Assembly (NCBI GenBank): GCA_964473525.1
Contig: CAYYPK010000005.1
Span: 62,001 to 126,000 of the forward strand
Reading direction: 5' to 3'
Length of the DNA: 64,000 nt
Source of the DNA: GCA-2687025 sp964473525
Lineage (GTDB): Bacteria > Poribacteria > WGA-4E > GCA-2687025
The notes below the pieces were generated by a model. That model was given only the letters and a program-made list of their open reading frames with translations, was not told where the DNA came from and made no database searches. Both the position numbers and the translations under genes were made by a program. Position 1 is the stretch's first letter. Every line of letters begins with the position of its first letter. Of the stretch, positions 16,613 through 25,857 are shown piece after piece.

Positions 16613-17374
16613 CTACGCGCCGGCCATGCGCCGTATGCTGCGGCCGCCGTCCATCACGATGGTCTGCCCGGTGACGTTCGCGAACGGCGGGCCGCACAGG
16701 AGACACACCATCTCGGCGACTTCCGCCCGCGTGATGAGCCGTCCCATGGGCGTGGCGCCTACCGCGGTCGCCACCAGTTCGTCGGTCATGTCCTCGTTGT
16801 CGGCGATGAGGTCGGGCGCTACGGCGTTGACCGTCACCTCAGGCGCCAGATCGAGCGCCATCGCCTCGGTGATGTTCAGCACCGCCTGCTTCGCGAGACC
16901 GTAGATTGAGTGGCTCCGGTGGAAAGCGTCCGTCGCGGCGATGTTCACGATGGCGCCTCCGTCGGCAGCCTTCATACTGGCTCCGAGCATCTGGGACAGC
17001 GTGAACGTCGGGCGCAGGTTGCCCGACAGCACGCGGTGGAAGTCCGGCGTCGACAGGTCGACGAACGGCGTGTCCACGTAGGGACCGACGTTGTTCACGA
17101 GGATGTCTACAGGCCCCAACGCCTCCTGGGCTTCGCCAACAAGCCGCGGCAGGTCGGCGGGCTCCGTGACGTCAGCCTGTATCGGCGTGGCGCGGCCGCC
17201 CGCGGCGCCGATACGGTCGCACAGTTCGGTGGCGGCGGCCTCGGACTCGTTGTAGTTCACGGCGACAGCCGCGCCACGGCTTGCCAGCGCAGAGGCGATC
17301 GCCGCGCCGAGAGTGCGCGACGCGCCCGTGACAAGCGCGACGCGTCCCTCCAGATGACGCTCGGTCTTTGTCAA
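16613..17374 (-). CDS. Short-chain dehydrogenase/reductase (SDR)
   Basis: A 253-residue classical-length SDR. The cofactor motif is VALVTGASRTLGAAI, followed by VDILVNNVG, and the catalytic YGLAK (Y-x3-K). The residues where the catalytic serine is expected read NIAATDAF, so serine seems replaced. The C-terminus NVTGQTIVMDGG is typical of FabG-like members. The start is taken as TTG at 17374 because GGGGAGGA lies eight bases upstream and follows the preceding stop codon; the open frame continues upstream only as a shadow of the dioxygenase gene. It is the last gene of a four-gene minus-strand run. Confidence 0.86.
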   Translation of the reverse strand: MTKTERHLEGRVALVTGASRTLGAAIASALASRGAAVAVNYNESEAAATELCDRIGAAGGRATPIQADVTEPADLPRLVGEAQEALGPVDILVNNVGPYVDTPFVDLSTPDFHRVLSGNLRPTFTLSQMLGASMKAADGGAIVNIAATDAFHRSHSIYGLAKQAVLNITEAMALDLAPEVTVNAVAPDLIADNEDMTDELVATAVGATPMGRLITRAEVAEMVCLLCGPPFANVTGQTIVMDGGRSIRRMAGA

Positions 17375-17405
17375 CGCCGAGTCCTCCCCGTGCGCTCCCA
17401 GAGGT

Positions 17406-18242
17406 TCAACTAGACGCCTCGGCCCGGGCGGTCTTCTCCTGCCAGCGACGTAGCGCGTCCTGCTTCGTCTCCTGCCAGCCCGTCCACGACTTCTCACCCT
17501 CGTAGCGCACAATGTCGTGTATCGTCGCGCGCGGCTGGTACGTGATGTAGTTGCCCGTGTGCCACGCCAGGTTCCGGTAGATCATGAAGTCGCCCGGCCC
17601 GAGGTGCGCCTGCACGGCTCCGGGAAACTCCCGGCAGTGGGCAAGATATAGCCTCTCCGCCTCCGTGTTCGACAGCCCGTCCTCGGGCTTGCGCAGCCAA
17701 GACGGGTCCGTGGCCTGCTCCTCGCCCGGCATGTCCCACTGCCGCAGATGGCTGCCGGGGACATACCACGTGCACGATTCTGCGTAGATGGCGCAGTTCA
17801 CCTGGTTGTAGTGCCGAAGGTCGTACCACGCCTCCGCGAGCTTCGCCTCCACGATCTCGTCCCGCGCCTCGGGTCGCACTTCCACGACCCCGTCGCGGTG
17901 CCACCCGATGTTCCAGGGATGGTCCGCCGGCTCCGTAAGCAACCCCATAATGTCGACGTGCCCGTGCGTGTAGTCAGGCCCCAACAGGGACGTGACGGCG
18001 TCGCGCAGGTCGGGTAGATCGCAGTAGTCGTGGAAGGGGCGCAGGTCGAGATCCTCTCCGTAGCGCGAGAGCGGTTGGATGCGCTGCGCCTGGGGCCCGT
18101 TGAGCTTGTGCGCCAGCGCGCGCGCCTTCTCCGCCTCGACGCGCAGGTCGCGCAGCAACGCTGGCGGCACGATCTCCCTCATAATGAGGAAGCCGCGTGA
18201 CAGATACTCGTTGACCATCGACTCCTCGAACCGAAACGCCAT
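17406..18242 (-). CDS. Phytanoyl-CoA dioxygenase family protein
   Basis: A 278-residue Fe(II)/2-oxoglutarate dioxygenase with an intact iron triad: H115-R-D117 in GWHRDG, distal His228 in LAWHTGNY and an arginine near 238 for 2-oxoglutarate. YVPGSHLRQW and LGPGDFMIYRN match the family. AAGGAGGAAGG precedes the ATG strongly. It sits between an Eis-like acetyltransferase and an SDR, with gaps of 30 and 31 bases, so a shared transcript is likely. Hydroxylation of a small organic substrate is expected, but the substrate cannot be read from sequence. Confidence 0.9.
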   Translation of the reverse strand: MAFRFEESMVNEYLSRGFLIMREIVPPALLRDLRVEAEKARALAHKLNGPQAQRIQPLSRYGEDLDLRPFHDYCDLPDLRDAVTSLLGPDYTHGHVDIMGLLTEPADHPWNIGWHRDGVVEVRPEARDEIVEAKLAEAWYDLRHYNQVNCAIYAESCTWYVPGSHLRQWDMPGEEQATDPSWLRKPEDGLSNTEAERLYLAHCREFPGAVQAHLGPGDFMIYRNLAWHTGNYITYQPRATIHDIVRYEGEKSWTGWQETKQDALRRWQEKTARAEASS

Positions 18243-18272
18243 GGCGCCTTCCTCCTTGGACGGCCATTTCGT

Positions 18273-19403
18273 CTAGAAGCGGTCGGACCACCACATGTAG
18301 GGCGTGTCCGGTGGGAACATGCCGCCCAACACGGCGGCGGCCTCTGCGGTCATGTCCACGTCGTCGTCCAACGCAATCGTGTCGGCGTCGCGGTACCCGA
18401 CGAGCAGTTGCAGGAGTCGGTCTTGCGGCATCTCGACGCCCAGGTCGCCTGCCGCTCCTTCCTCGACGGTAGCTGTGCCGGCCTGCACGCGTAGCGTCAC
18501 CGAGCCGATGTCGGTCGACAACGAAACGCTGCCCTCCCAACCGTCAAGAGCCCCATTGGCCACGCGCTCGCTGACGTAGCCCGCGAGCTTCCGCATCAGC
18601 GACGGAAGGTCTATGATGCGCGCCATGCCCCCGCCGCTAGGCGCGGTCGACTGCCTGTGTTCGCATCCAAAACGTCGCAGGTACATCGCGAGCGGGTGAT
18701 CCGGCGGGCTCAGGAGCGTGACGTGGTCGTGCCCCGCCTCGGAGGCGCGCTGCGCCAGGTACGCGGTCACGATCGGCACGCCGCCCAAATCGGCGAAGCC
18801 CGACTCCGACACGCACGTGCGCTTCGGGTCGCCCGCCATGTTGACGTACGCGACGGGCGCGCCGTCCTGGCCCAGGAAGACCTTGCCGCCTGCGGGCTCA
18901 CCCCAGTCCGTGCCCTTCTCGAACTCCGTCCAGTAGTGGGGCTGGCGAACGATGGAGCACGGCCGCGCCTCGTTGCCCGCCGCGTACATCGACAGCACGG
19001 CGTTTCGGTGAGACTCAGCCTGGTAGTCCACAATCTGCGCCGCAGGCGCGCCGTTCGGCAGGTGGTCTGTGGCGACGCTTATCCGGTGGGTCGCCATCGC
19101 GGTGATGTACCCCCACCGCTCGTAGAAGTTCCCTATCCCGAACAGCATACCGACGTCGAGGCCATGCTCCGCCATGTAGTCGACGGAGTCCACCATCAGC
19201 CTGGCGGCGTACCCTCGCTTGCGGTACTCGTCGTTGGTGCCGACCCCGCCGATGCCGCCCATCGTCACGGTGGCGGACCTCAGCCGCATGTCGTAGTGGA
19301 AGAGCCAAAGTCTGCTGACGTCTTCCTGGTCGGGCAGATTGAGTCTGATTTTCGTGAGCCGGTCGCTCTCGCGAACGCGCTCCAGAGCCGGTTCGTCCGC
19401 CAT
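18273..19403 (-). CDS. Eis-like GNAT acetyltransferase with SCP2-type C-terminus
   Basis: A 376-residue protein with the layout of Eis-type acetyltransferases. The first GNAT domain holds the acetyl-CoA loop DEYRKRGYAARLMVDS near residue 60-75. A second GNAT-like domain follows (about 150-265, YLAQRASEAGHDHVTLLSPP). The C-terminal 100 residues resemble an SCP2/sterol-carrier fold (GSVSLSTDIGSVTLRVQ). The start MADEPALER was chosen because GAGAGGAA lies upstream; the frame upstream is not family-like. Known Eis enzymes acetylate aminoglycosides and peptides at lysines; the substrate here is not known. Confidence 0.85.
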   Translation of the reverse strand: MADEPALERVRESDRLTKIRLNLPDQEDVSRLWLFHYDMRLRSATVTMGGIGGVGTNDEYRKRGYAARLMVDSVDYMAEHGLDVGMLFGIGNFYERWGYITAMATHRISVATDHLPNGAPAAQIVDYQAESHRNAVLSMYAAGNEARPCSIVRQPHYWTEFEKGTDWGEPAGGKVFLGQDGAPVAYVNMAGDPKRTCVSESGFADLGGVPIVTAYLAQRASEAGHDHVTLLSPPDHPLAMYLRRFGCEHRQSTAPSGGGMARIIDLPSLMRKLAGYVSERVANGALDGWEGSVSLSTDIGSVTLRVQAGTATVEEGAAGDLGVEMPQDRLLQLLVGYRDADTIALDDDVDMTAEAAAVLGGMFPPDTPYMWWSDRF

Positions 19404-19452
19404 GCGCGATGGTTTCCTCTCAGGTGCTGCATATCGGAGCAGGCGCGGCGCC

Positions 19453-20496
19453 CTACTTGACGCGGCCTCGACCAGCGATGCGCCAGGTGTCCTCGACGTC
19501 CTCGCCACGGATGGCGACGAGCTCATCGTGCAGGTTCGACGTCATGCCCTGGTGCAGCGGGATGACCGACAGCCGTTCGCCTACCGTGAAGTGGTGGTCG
19601 CACTCCGACGTGTCCACATGCCCGTGCTCGACGGACATGCCTCGAATCTTGGCGTCCGGTTGCTCAATGATGCGCCCGTAGGGTGTCGGGGGATACGACG
19701 TGAACGACTTCTGTCCCGCGTCGATGATGACACGGTCGCTCGTGGGAACGCTGACAACCGTGACGATGAGTCGGAGCGCGCATCGGTCGGCGGTGAGATC
19801 CTCGGAGCGCCCGACGCGCTTCATGCCTTCGTAGGCGTACGACCCACTGCGCGTCTCCGTGCAGCCGATCTCCTTCGACGCGCGTTCGGACCCGGTGCCC
19901 CCGCCGCTGATGATGCGTGCCTGAAGACCCTCCGCCGCGAGACTCTCGATAGTCTCGTCGATGAACGCTCCCGCCGACGTCCTGCTCGGATACGTCATGA
20001 CGCCGGCGAAGTGCACCCCTACCGTCGCGTCGATCTGCTCGGCCAGCATGGTTACGGCGGCGGGAGTCTGCACGCCGCAGCGCCGCGAGCCCGTGTCCAT
20101 CTCCACGAGCGTGGGTATCGCCAATCCGGCCGCTTTCGCCGCGCCGGCTAGGCCGACAACAGTGTCCGCGGAGTCGGCGGCTACTGTGAGGCGCGCCCTC
20201 CGCGACAGAGCGACGAGCCGCTCCAGCTTCCGCGGCCCCACGATGTTGTACGGCACGAGTATGTCGTCGAGCCCCGCGTCCACCATCGCTTCCGCCTCGC
20301 CCAGCTTCTGACACGTGATGCCTTGCGACCCGGCGGCGACTTGCATGCGCGCGATCTCAGGCGTCTTGTGCGTCTTCGTGTGCACGCGCTGCGGGATCCC
20401 CAGCTCGTCACACAGCGTGGCCATGCCAGCGATATTGCGTTCCAGCACGTCCAGGTCGACGACTAGTGCGGGCGTGTCCAGCTCCGCAATCTGCAT
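19453..20496 (-). CDS. D-threonine aldolase/D-serine dehydratase-like PLP enzyme
   Basis: A 347-residue alanine-racemase-fold protein (fold type III). The N-terminus LDTPALVVDLDVLERNI and the PLP-lysine block RVHTKTHKTPEIA are diagnostic, followed by LVEMDTGSRRCG and RIISGGGTG. D-threonine aldolases and eukaryote-type D-serine dehydratases bind a metal through an H-x-D/C motif; the matching C-terminal block here is PLHQGMTSNLHDE, so the second ligand position seems to be glycine. GAGGAG lies six bases before the ATG. It heads the run that continues with the acetyltransferase, dioxygenase and SDR. Degradation of a beta-hydroxy D-amino acid is the best guess. Confidence 0.85.
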   Translation of the reverse strand: MQIAELDTPALVVDLDVLERNIAGMATLCDELGIPQRVHTKTHKTPEIARMQVAAGSQGITCQKLGEAEAMVDAGLDDILVPYNIVGPRKLERLVALSRRARLTVAADSADTVVGLAGAAKAAGLAIPTLVEMDTGSRRCGVQTPAAVTMLAEQIDATVGVHFAGVMTYPSRTSAGAFIDETIESLAAEGLQARIISGGGTGSERASKEIGCTETRSGSYAYEGMKRVGRSEDLTADRCALRLIVTVVSVPTSDRVIIDAGQKSFTSYPPTPYGRIIEQPDAKIRGMSVEHGHVDTSECDHHFTVGERLSVIPLHQGMTSNLHDELVAIRGEDVEDTWRIAGRGRVK

Positions 20497-20649
20497 GCAC
20501 GACTCCTCATCGGTAGGCTAAGCTCCGAGACGCTGCCGTTGTATCGCACAGAGGGGCCCTGCCCGCAAGGCGGCGCACATGGGTCAGTGGCGACCGATCA
20601 GTTCCTGAGGAGGCGGCCCCGACGGCGGCCACAGGCGAGAGGGGACGCA

Positions 20650-23478
20650 ATGCGTCGATTCCTTGATGCCCGGCACGCGGGCTGTGTCGCGCTGCTGTCC
20701 CTGCTCATTCTCGCCGCCACCCCTCCCGACGCGGCGGGAGACACGGTGGACCCTCGCTGGGACACCGTGATCGCGAGGCTCGACGCGGTCCACGAAGCCT
20801 TCGCCACCTACGAGGGACCAGACGGGTTCCCCTATCCGAGACGCCTGTCGGCGCTCTACCCCGACTTCATCAGCGACCCGTCGCTCCTACTGGATCCCTT
20901 CAGGAGGCCGCCGAGTAGTGGCGGAGCGAGCGAGCACGCTCGGGCGAGTCTTGGCTACCGCATGGTGAATGACATCCTCTACTCTGACGCGGGCGGCATC
21001 GAGGCGCGTGGGGGCCACTACCCGCTCCTGTACGCGGGTCGACAGCGGGGTCTGGGCGTGCTGAACATGAGCCTAACCGGACACCTCTACTACTCGCCGG
21101 TGGACTGGGCGCCGCTGGCTGCGATCCTTGGCGAGGCCTCACAGGAAGTCGATGAGGAAGCCGTGGCGGCGGCTCTGGATGGGCCGGCGCCGCCCGAGGG
21201 CTACGCGCTGAGCGCGCGGATGATACATGATCTTGGCGCCCTGAGCGCGCTGCTGGCGCAGCGCTACGGCGACACCTCCGCGCGGTACCACGCGGAAGGC
21301 CTGCTCCGCGCGTGGGGTCACGACGACGAGGGCGCGGCGTCGGCCTTAACCAAGGCGGTCACGAAGGATCCGACCAACATCCGCGCCCTCTTCCACTACG
21401 CCCGAGTGCTCGACCACCACGTAGGGCGCAGGGCGAACGCCATCGACGCGTACGAACACGTGGTCGCGACTGGGCAGGTCGACGCTCCGCAGTGGCGCGA
21501 CGCCCATCGCCGACTCTCGAAGCTCTACGCGCGCGTCGGGGCATCGCAGAAACACCGCGACCTCATCGAGACATTCGCCGATGCGTTGACGCCGGGCGCA
21601 GCCGCGCGACAGGCGCTGCTCGTCAGGATGTACGTCGACGCGAGCCAACACGCTCGGGCTGTCGAGACTGCCGAGGCGTTCCTCGACGCGGACGCGCGCA
21701 CTGACAACCGCGCGCTTGCGGCCGCCCTTGCCGACGCTAGCGGCGCCCTGGGAGCCCTAGAAGCGGCGACGCGATACCGTACCCTAGCCCACCCGGCGCT
21801 CGGCTTGGTGGGCGAGAAGGCGCCTCGCTTCATCGCCGGGCGTGTCAGGACGGGCAAGACGCCGGTGCTGCTGAGCGTGAGTCGCGGGGATGGCGGCGAG
21901 GCGCGAGGCGCGCGCGAGGCGCTCTTCGACGCCATTCACCGTGACCACGGGGCTCAGGGCTTGCAGGTCGTCAGCGGCACGACAGATGGGGAGCGAGACG
22001 CCGACCCGTGGTGGCGCGACGTCGCCCAACGCTCTGGACACATCGTCCTGTTCGGCATGGCGGACACCTACGCGGCACACGGCATCGAGGGCTCTGCGAC
22101 TGTGTTGGTCGACCACGATGGGTACGTTCGCTACGCGTCCACGATCCCAGAGGCCGACATCGACGGTCTGCGCGCGGCCGTACGGGCCTCAATGCGGGCC
22201 TACGAGGATCCAGGAACGCACGGCACGCTCCGAGTGACCGGCGATGCTCGCGACGAACGCGACGAGCCCGTCGCAAACGCGACAGTAGAGCTCTACTACT
22301 TCGACAACGTGCAGACAGAGATGCGGCTGATTACGTCGGTGAGCACTGACTCGGACGGCGCCTTCTCACTGGTCGCGCCGGCCGTGCCGTATGGCGAGGC
22401 GTCCGAGGGCAGGCGCTTCTACCACGTGATAGCGCAAGCGGAAGGACAGGCGGCGTGGACGCACAGGACTCCGCTGGCGCCGTCCCAGGCGGAGACCGTG
22501 CGGATCCGTTTCGAACGGCCACGAGTCGTGCGAGGCCGCGTCACGGATGGAGACGGGGCTCCCGCGGTCGGGGTTCGGGTAGCGGTGCGCAGCGTGACGA
22601 GCGCCCCGAGGGCGGGCGCGGGTAAGGGGCGTGCCCGTACTAAGCTCTTGCCGCGGGATCCGTCTGGGCCTCTCGTCCGCGTCACCGATGGGGCCGGGCG
22701 GTACACATTCGAGGCGCTCCCGGAGCGCGCCAAGATCCTCCTACACACACGCCACCCCGCCTACGCTGACGGATACGCGTGGTTCGCGACCCACGAACAA
22801 ACGGAAGTCGACATTGTCCTGCACCACGGCGCAACGATCGAAGGCACGGTCTACTATGCCGATCTGCTCTCGGCCCCCCAGCGTGAGAGTGCTACGGCGC
22901 CGGGCGTTACGGTTAGTGTCCGCCAGGTCGTGCCTCCCGCGTTGGCGGCCGTGTACGGTGACGCCGAGTGGCAGACGTCGGTTCCTGTCGCCTACGGAGC
23001 GAGCGTCGAAACGGATGCGCGCGGCCGCTACCGGATCGAACGCGTGCCGCACGGGTACATGGACCTCTACACGGACGCGCCGGGGCACACGGCCATGGCG
23101 TGGAAGTCGTATCGCATATCGGAGGGCGAAAGCCACGCCGCCGACATGTATCTCATCGAGGGTGGCATCGTCGACGGGGTGGTTGTCGACGAGGACACTG
23201 GCGAGGTCGTGGGGTCGGACTTCCGCGCGGTCGTGAGGATGCTCGGCGCTGGGGGGATGCAGACTGCCGCCATCGCCGAGGGGCGTTTCCACTTCCGCGC
23301 CGCGCCCGGCGCCAACTACCTCACGATGTTTGACGCCACCAGGTGGGAAGTACTGGACACGCCCGACAGGCCCGCGCCGTCTATCGTCGGAGTTGTCGAC
23401 GGCGAGACTACGGCGGTGATCTTCCGCGTGCGGCGTCTTGAGGAGCGGGGCATACCCGCCAGCGATACGGGCCGCTAG
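20650..23478 (+). CDS. Large exported TPR / thioredoxin-like / CnaB-repeat protein
   Basis: A 942-residue exported protein. The start MRRFLDARHAGC is supported by GAGAGGGG and begins a signal peptide that ends near AAGDT; upstream in-frame sequence is not protein-like. Residues about 35-100 (FPYPRRLSALYPDFISDPS) resemble a pseudopilin-associated motif. Residues about 200-380 are TPR-type helices. Residues about 385-510 look like a thioredoxin/TlpA fold (GIEGSATVLVDHDGYVRY) but lack a CxxC. Four carboxypeptidase-regulatory (CnaB-like) beta-sandwiches follow, beginning near 528, 628, 728 and 837 (for example VVRGRVTDGDGAPAVGVRV). It is probably a periplasmic or surface scaffold. Confidence 0.82.
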   Translation: MRRFLDARHAGCVALLSLLILAATPPDAAGDTVDPRWDTVIARLDAVHEAFATYEGPDGFPYPRRLSALYPDFISDPSLLLDPFRRPPSSGGASEHARASLGYRMVNDILYSDAGGIEARGGHYPLLYAGRQRGLGVLNMSLTGHLYYSPVDWAPLAAILGEASQEVDEEAVAAALDGPAPPEGYALSARMIHDLGALSALLAQRYGDTSARYHAEGLLRAWGHDDEGAASALTKAVTKDPTNIRALFHYARVLDHHVGRRANAIDAYEHVVATGQVDAPQWRDAHRRLSKLYARVGASQKHRDLIETFADALTPGAAARQALLVRMYVDASQHARAVETAEAFLDADARTDNRALAAALADASGALGALEAATRYRTLAHPALGLVGEKAPRFIAGRVRTGKTPVLLSVSRGDGGEARGAREALFDAIHRDHGAQGLQVVSGTTDGERDADPWWRDVAQRSGHIVLFGMADTYAAHGIEGSATVLVDHDGYVRYASTIPEADIDGLRAAVRASMRAYEDPGTHGTLRVTGDARDERDEPVANATVELYYFDNVQTEMRLITSVSTDSDGAFSLVAPAVPYGEASEGRRFYHVIAQAEGQAAWTHRTPLAPSQAETVRIRFERPRVVRGRVTDGDGAPAVGVRVAVRSVTSAPRAGAGKGRARTKLLPRDPSGPLVRVTDGAGRYTFEALPERAKILLHTRHPAYADGYAWFATHEQTEVDIVLHHGATIEGTVYYADLLSAPQRESATAPGVTVSVRQVVPPALAAVYGDAEWQTSVPVAYGASVETDARGRYRIERVPHGYMDLYTDAPGHTAMAWKSYRISEGESHAADMYLIEGGIVDGVVVDEDTGEVVGSDFRAVVRMLGAGGMQTAAIAEGRFHFRAAPGANYLTMFDATRWEVLDTPDRPAPSIVGVVDGETTAVIFRVRRLEERGIPASDTGR

Positions 23479-23553
23479 CCACCGTCGCGCGCCCGCGTTA
23501 GAGTTGATGCCTCCACGCACATCGGCGCCATCAACCACGGTGAAAGCGGCTTC

Positions 23554-24537
23554 ATGGACACGATCAACTGGGGAATCCTCGGCACGGGCGGCATTGCCCA
23601 CAAGTTCGCCAACGGGCTGAAGGCGCTGGACGACGCGCGCCTGCTAGCTGTGGGTTCGCGCAGTCAGGAAACCGCCGACAGATTTGGTGACGAGTTCGGG
23701 GCGACCAACCGACACGCCAGCTACGAGGCGCTCGCGTCAGACCCCGACGTGCACGCCATCTATGTGGCGACGCCGCACGACCTGCATTGCGAGAACGCCG
23801 TCCTGTGCCTTGAAGCGGGCAAGGCGGTCATATGCGAGAAGCCGTTCTCGATCACCGTCGCCGAGACGGATCGCATGATCGAAGCCGCGCGGCGGAACGG
23901 CGTGTTCCTGATGGAAGCCATGTGGACGCGGTTCCTCCCCGTGCTGGTAGAGATGCGCAAGCGCATAGCGAACGGCGACATCGGCGACCCGAGGATGCTG
24001 AGCGCGGACTTCGGCTTCCGCGTCGACACTCCCGACCCCAACGGCAGGCTCTTCAACCCGAAGCACGGCGGCGGCGCGCTGCTTGATGTCGGGGTGTACA
24101 CCGTGTCGCTCGCGTCGATGGTGTTCGGCGCGCCCTCGCGCATTGCCTCGCTAGCCAACCTCGGCGACACGGGGGTCGACGAAGAAGCCGGCATCGTGCT
24201 GGGTCACGACGGCGGCGAGATGGCGGTGCTCTACACCGCGATACGCGCGACAACTCCGCAGGACGCCGTGCTGATGGGCACGCGTGGCTCCATCCGCATC
24301 CACTCGCCTTGGTGGGTTCCTACTGCCCTCACCGTGAACGCTGGCGGCTCGGAAACGACCGTTGATCTTCCCTTCGACGGCAACGGCTACAACTACGAAG
24401 CGGCCGAAGTCATGGCGTGTATACGCGCCGGTAAGACGGAGAGCGATGTGATGCCCCTCTCCGAGACCCGGAGGGTAATCCAGACGCTCTGCGACATCCG
24501 AGAGCAGTGGGGCCTCCGCTATCCGGCGGACGGCTAG
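23554..24537 (+). CDS. Gfo/Idh/MocA oxidoreductase, dihydrodiol-dehydrogenase-like
   Basis: A 327-residue NAD(P)-dependent oxidoreductase. It has the Rossmann start WGILGTGGIAHKFANGL, a canonical VICEKPFSITVAE (EKP intact) and MEAMWTRFLPVLVEMRKRI followed by DFGFRVDTPD, the pattern of dimeric dihydrodiol dehydrogenases and xylose/glucose-fructose oxidoreductases. GGTGAAAG lies upstream of the ATG. The stop codon is three bases from the start of an acetyltransferase gene, so the pair is co-translated. Oxidation of a sugar or cyclic diol is likely. Confidence 0.93.
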   Translation: MDTINWGILGTGGIAHKFANGLKALDDARLLAVGSRSQETADRFGDEFGATNRHASYEALASDPDVHAIYVATPHDLHCENAVLCLEAGKAVICEKPFSITVAETDRMIEAARRNGVFLMEAMWTRFLPVLVEMRKRIANGDIGDPRMLSADFGFRVDTPDPNGRLFNPKHGGGALLDVGVYTVSLASMVFGAPSRIASLANLGDTGVDEEAGIVLGHDGGEMAVLYTAIRATTPQDAVLMGTRGSIRIHSPWWVPTALTVNAGGSETTVDLPFDGNGYNYEAAEVMACIRAGKTESDVMPLSETRRVIQTLCDIREQWGLRYPADG

Positions 24538-24540
24538 CGC

Positions 24541-25107
24541 GTGTCGTACGACCTGCTCACATTCTCCACGCGGCTCGACGCCAACGTGACGCTCGCGGCG
24601 CTTCGCGCCCGCGACGCCGAGCCGCTCTTTGCGCTCATCGACGGCAACCGCGCGCACCTGCGCGAGTGGTTGCCGTTCGTGGACGACGCGCAGGACGCCA
24701 CCGACACGCAGCGGTTCATCCTTGATGCATCGCGGCGCGCCGACGAGGGTCGCGGCATGGCGGCCGCTATCTGGGACGGTGGCGCCCTGGCGGGGGTCAT
24801 CGGACTCATGGAAATCAACCAGCGCAACCGCAACGCGGAGATCGGCTACTGGCTGGGAGCGGAACACCAGGGACGCGGTCTGATGACCCGCGCCTGCGTC
24901 GCGCTGGTATCCTACGCCTTCGACACGATGGGCCTGCACCGTGTCGAGATATACTGCGCGCCTGACAACGCCCGCAGTCGACGGATCCCGGAACGCCTCG
25001 GGTTCGTGGTAGAAGGAACACTACGCGACGCGGAGTGGCTCTACGACCACTACGTGGACAACGTCCTGTACGCCATGCTGTCTACCGACTGGCGTCCACC
25101 GGCCTGA
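24541..25107 (+). CDS. RimJ/RimL-type GNAT acetyltransferase
   Basis: A 188-residue acetyltransferase starting at GTG three bases after the dehydrogenase stop. Typical elements are LREWLPFVDDAQD, AGVIGLMEINQRNRNAEIGYWLG and the acetyl-CoA loop HQGRGLMTRA, then ALVSYAFDTMGLHRVEI and ARSRRIPERLGFVVEGTLRDA. Members of this subgroup N-acetylate ribosomal protein S5/L12 or small molecules such as antibiotics. The coupling with a dehydrogenase suggests a small-molecule substrate, but this is not shown by the sequence. Confidence 0.92.
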   Translation: MSYDLLTFSTRLDANVTLAALRARDAEPLFALIDGNRAHLREWLPFVDDAQDATDTQRFILDASRRADEGRGMAAAIWDGGALAGVIGLMEINQRNRNAEIGYWLGAEHQGRGLMTRACVALVSYAFDTMGLHRVEIYCAPDNARSRRIPERLGFVVEGTLRDAEWLYDHYVDNVLYAMLSTDWRPPA

Positions 25108-25233
25108 CGCGGGCGTCTACCATCCGCGGCCGGCGTCGCTCGCGTGCGCCGCGCATACCGCTGCCGTATACTGGGGTGGCATACCTCCCTCAACTCGCGC
25201 GCGTGACGCCACGCACTCACGGAGGCCATTCGC

Positions 25234-25857
25234 ATGTCGCGGCCGAAAGAGCCCACGTTGCATCGCGCCTGGTACGTGCTCGGCCCTGTCGCGCTCATCC
25301 TAACGGGCGTCGGGTGGCTGGCCCTTGGGCTCTCAATCGGGGCGGGCATGCGACCGCCTAGCCCTCCCGGAAGGGTTGTCCGCGCGACCGTAACACGCGG
25401 CGCGGGGAGAACTGTCAGCGTGAGCCGGCCGCTTGCGCTGACCTGGATTCAGAACAGCGCCACGGGATCGTCGTATGCCGTCATCCCCGCCCGAACATGG
25501 CTTGAAGGGCAGGCGTACGCCGCGGAGCTGGGAGGAAGCCTGGTGACAGTGGACAGCGCCGCCGAGCAAGCCTGGCTTGTCCGGAAGTTCGGTGGCGAAG
25601 AGAACTTCTGGATAGGGCTGACAGATGTAGACACGGAGGGCCGTTGGCGCTGGGCCGACGGCAAGCCTGTCGCCTATACGAACTGGGCGGTAGACGAGCC
25701 CAACAATGTGCACGATGGCGAGCACTACGGCGTGATGAACTGGCGCGTTCCCGGAGTGTGGAACGACATGAACGCGGCCAGCGCCAGCGCGTCGAACGTG
25801 CGGGCCGCGATCGTCGAGCGGCCCGCTGGCGGCGGCCTGTCTGAGGGCCGACCCTAG
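25234..25857 (+). CDS. Membrane-anchored C-type lectin-domain protein
   Basis: A 207-residue protein. Residues about 14-38 form an N-terminal membrane anchor (VLGPVALILTGVGWLALGLS). From about residue 68 a C-type lectin fold follows: TWLEGQAYAAELGGSLVTVD, then FWIGLTD, GRWRWADG, DEPNN (EPN at 155-157) and VWNDM (WND at 176-178). EPN with WND is the calcium/mannose-type pairing in animal lectins. The protein contains no cysteine, so the canonical lectin disulfides are absent. It likely binds sugar outside the membrane. Its stop codon shares the CTAG with that of the convergent gene. Confidence 0.87.
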   Translation: MSRPKEPTLHRAWYVLGPVALILTGVGWLALGLSIGAGMRPPSPPGRVVRATVTRGAGRTVSVSRPLALTWIQNSATGSSYAVIPARTWLEGQAYAAELGGSLVTVDSAAEQAWLVRKFGGEENFWIGLTDVDTEGRWRWADGKPVAYTNWAVDEPNNVHDGEHYGVMNWRVPGVWNDMNAASASASNVRAAIVERPAGGGLSEGRP

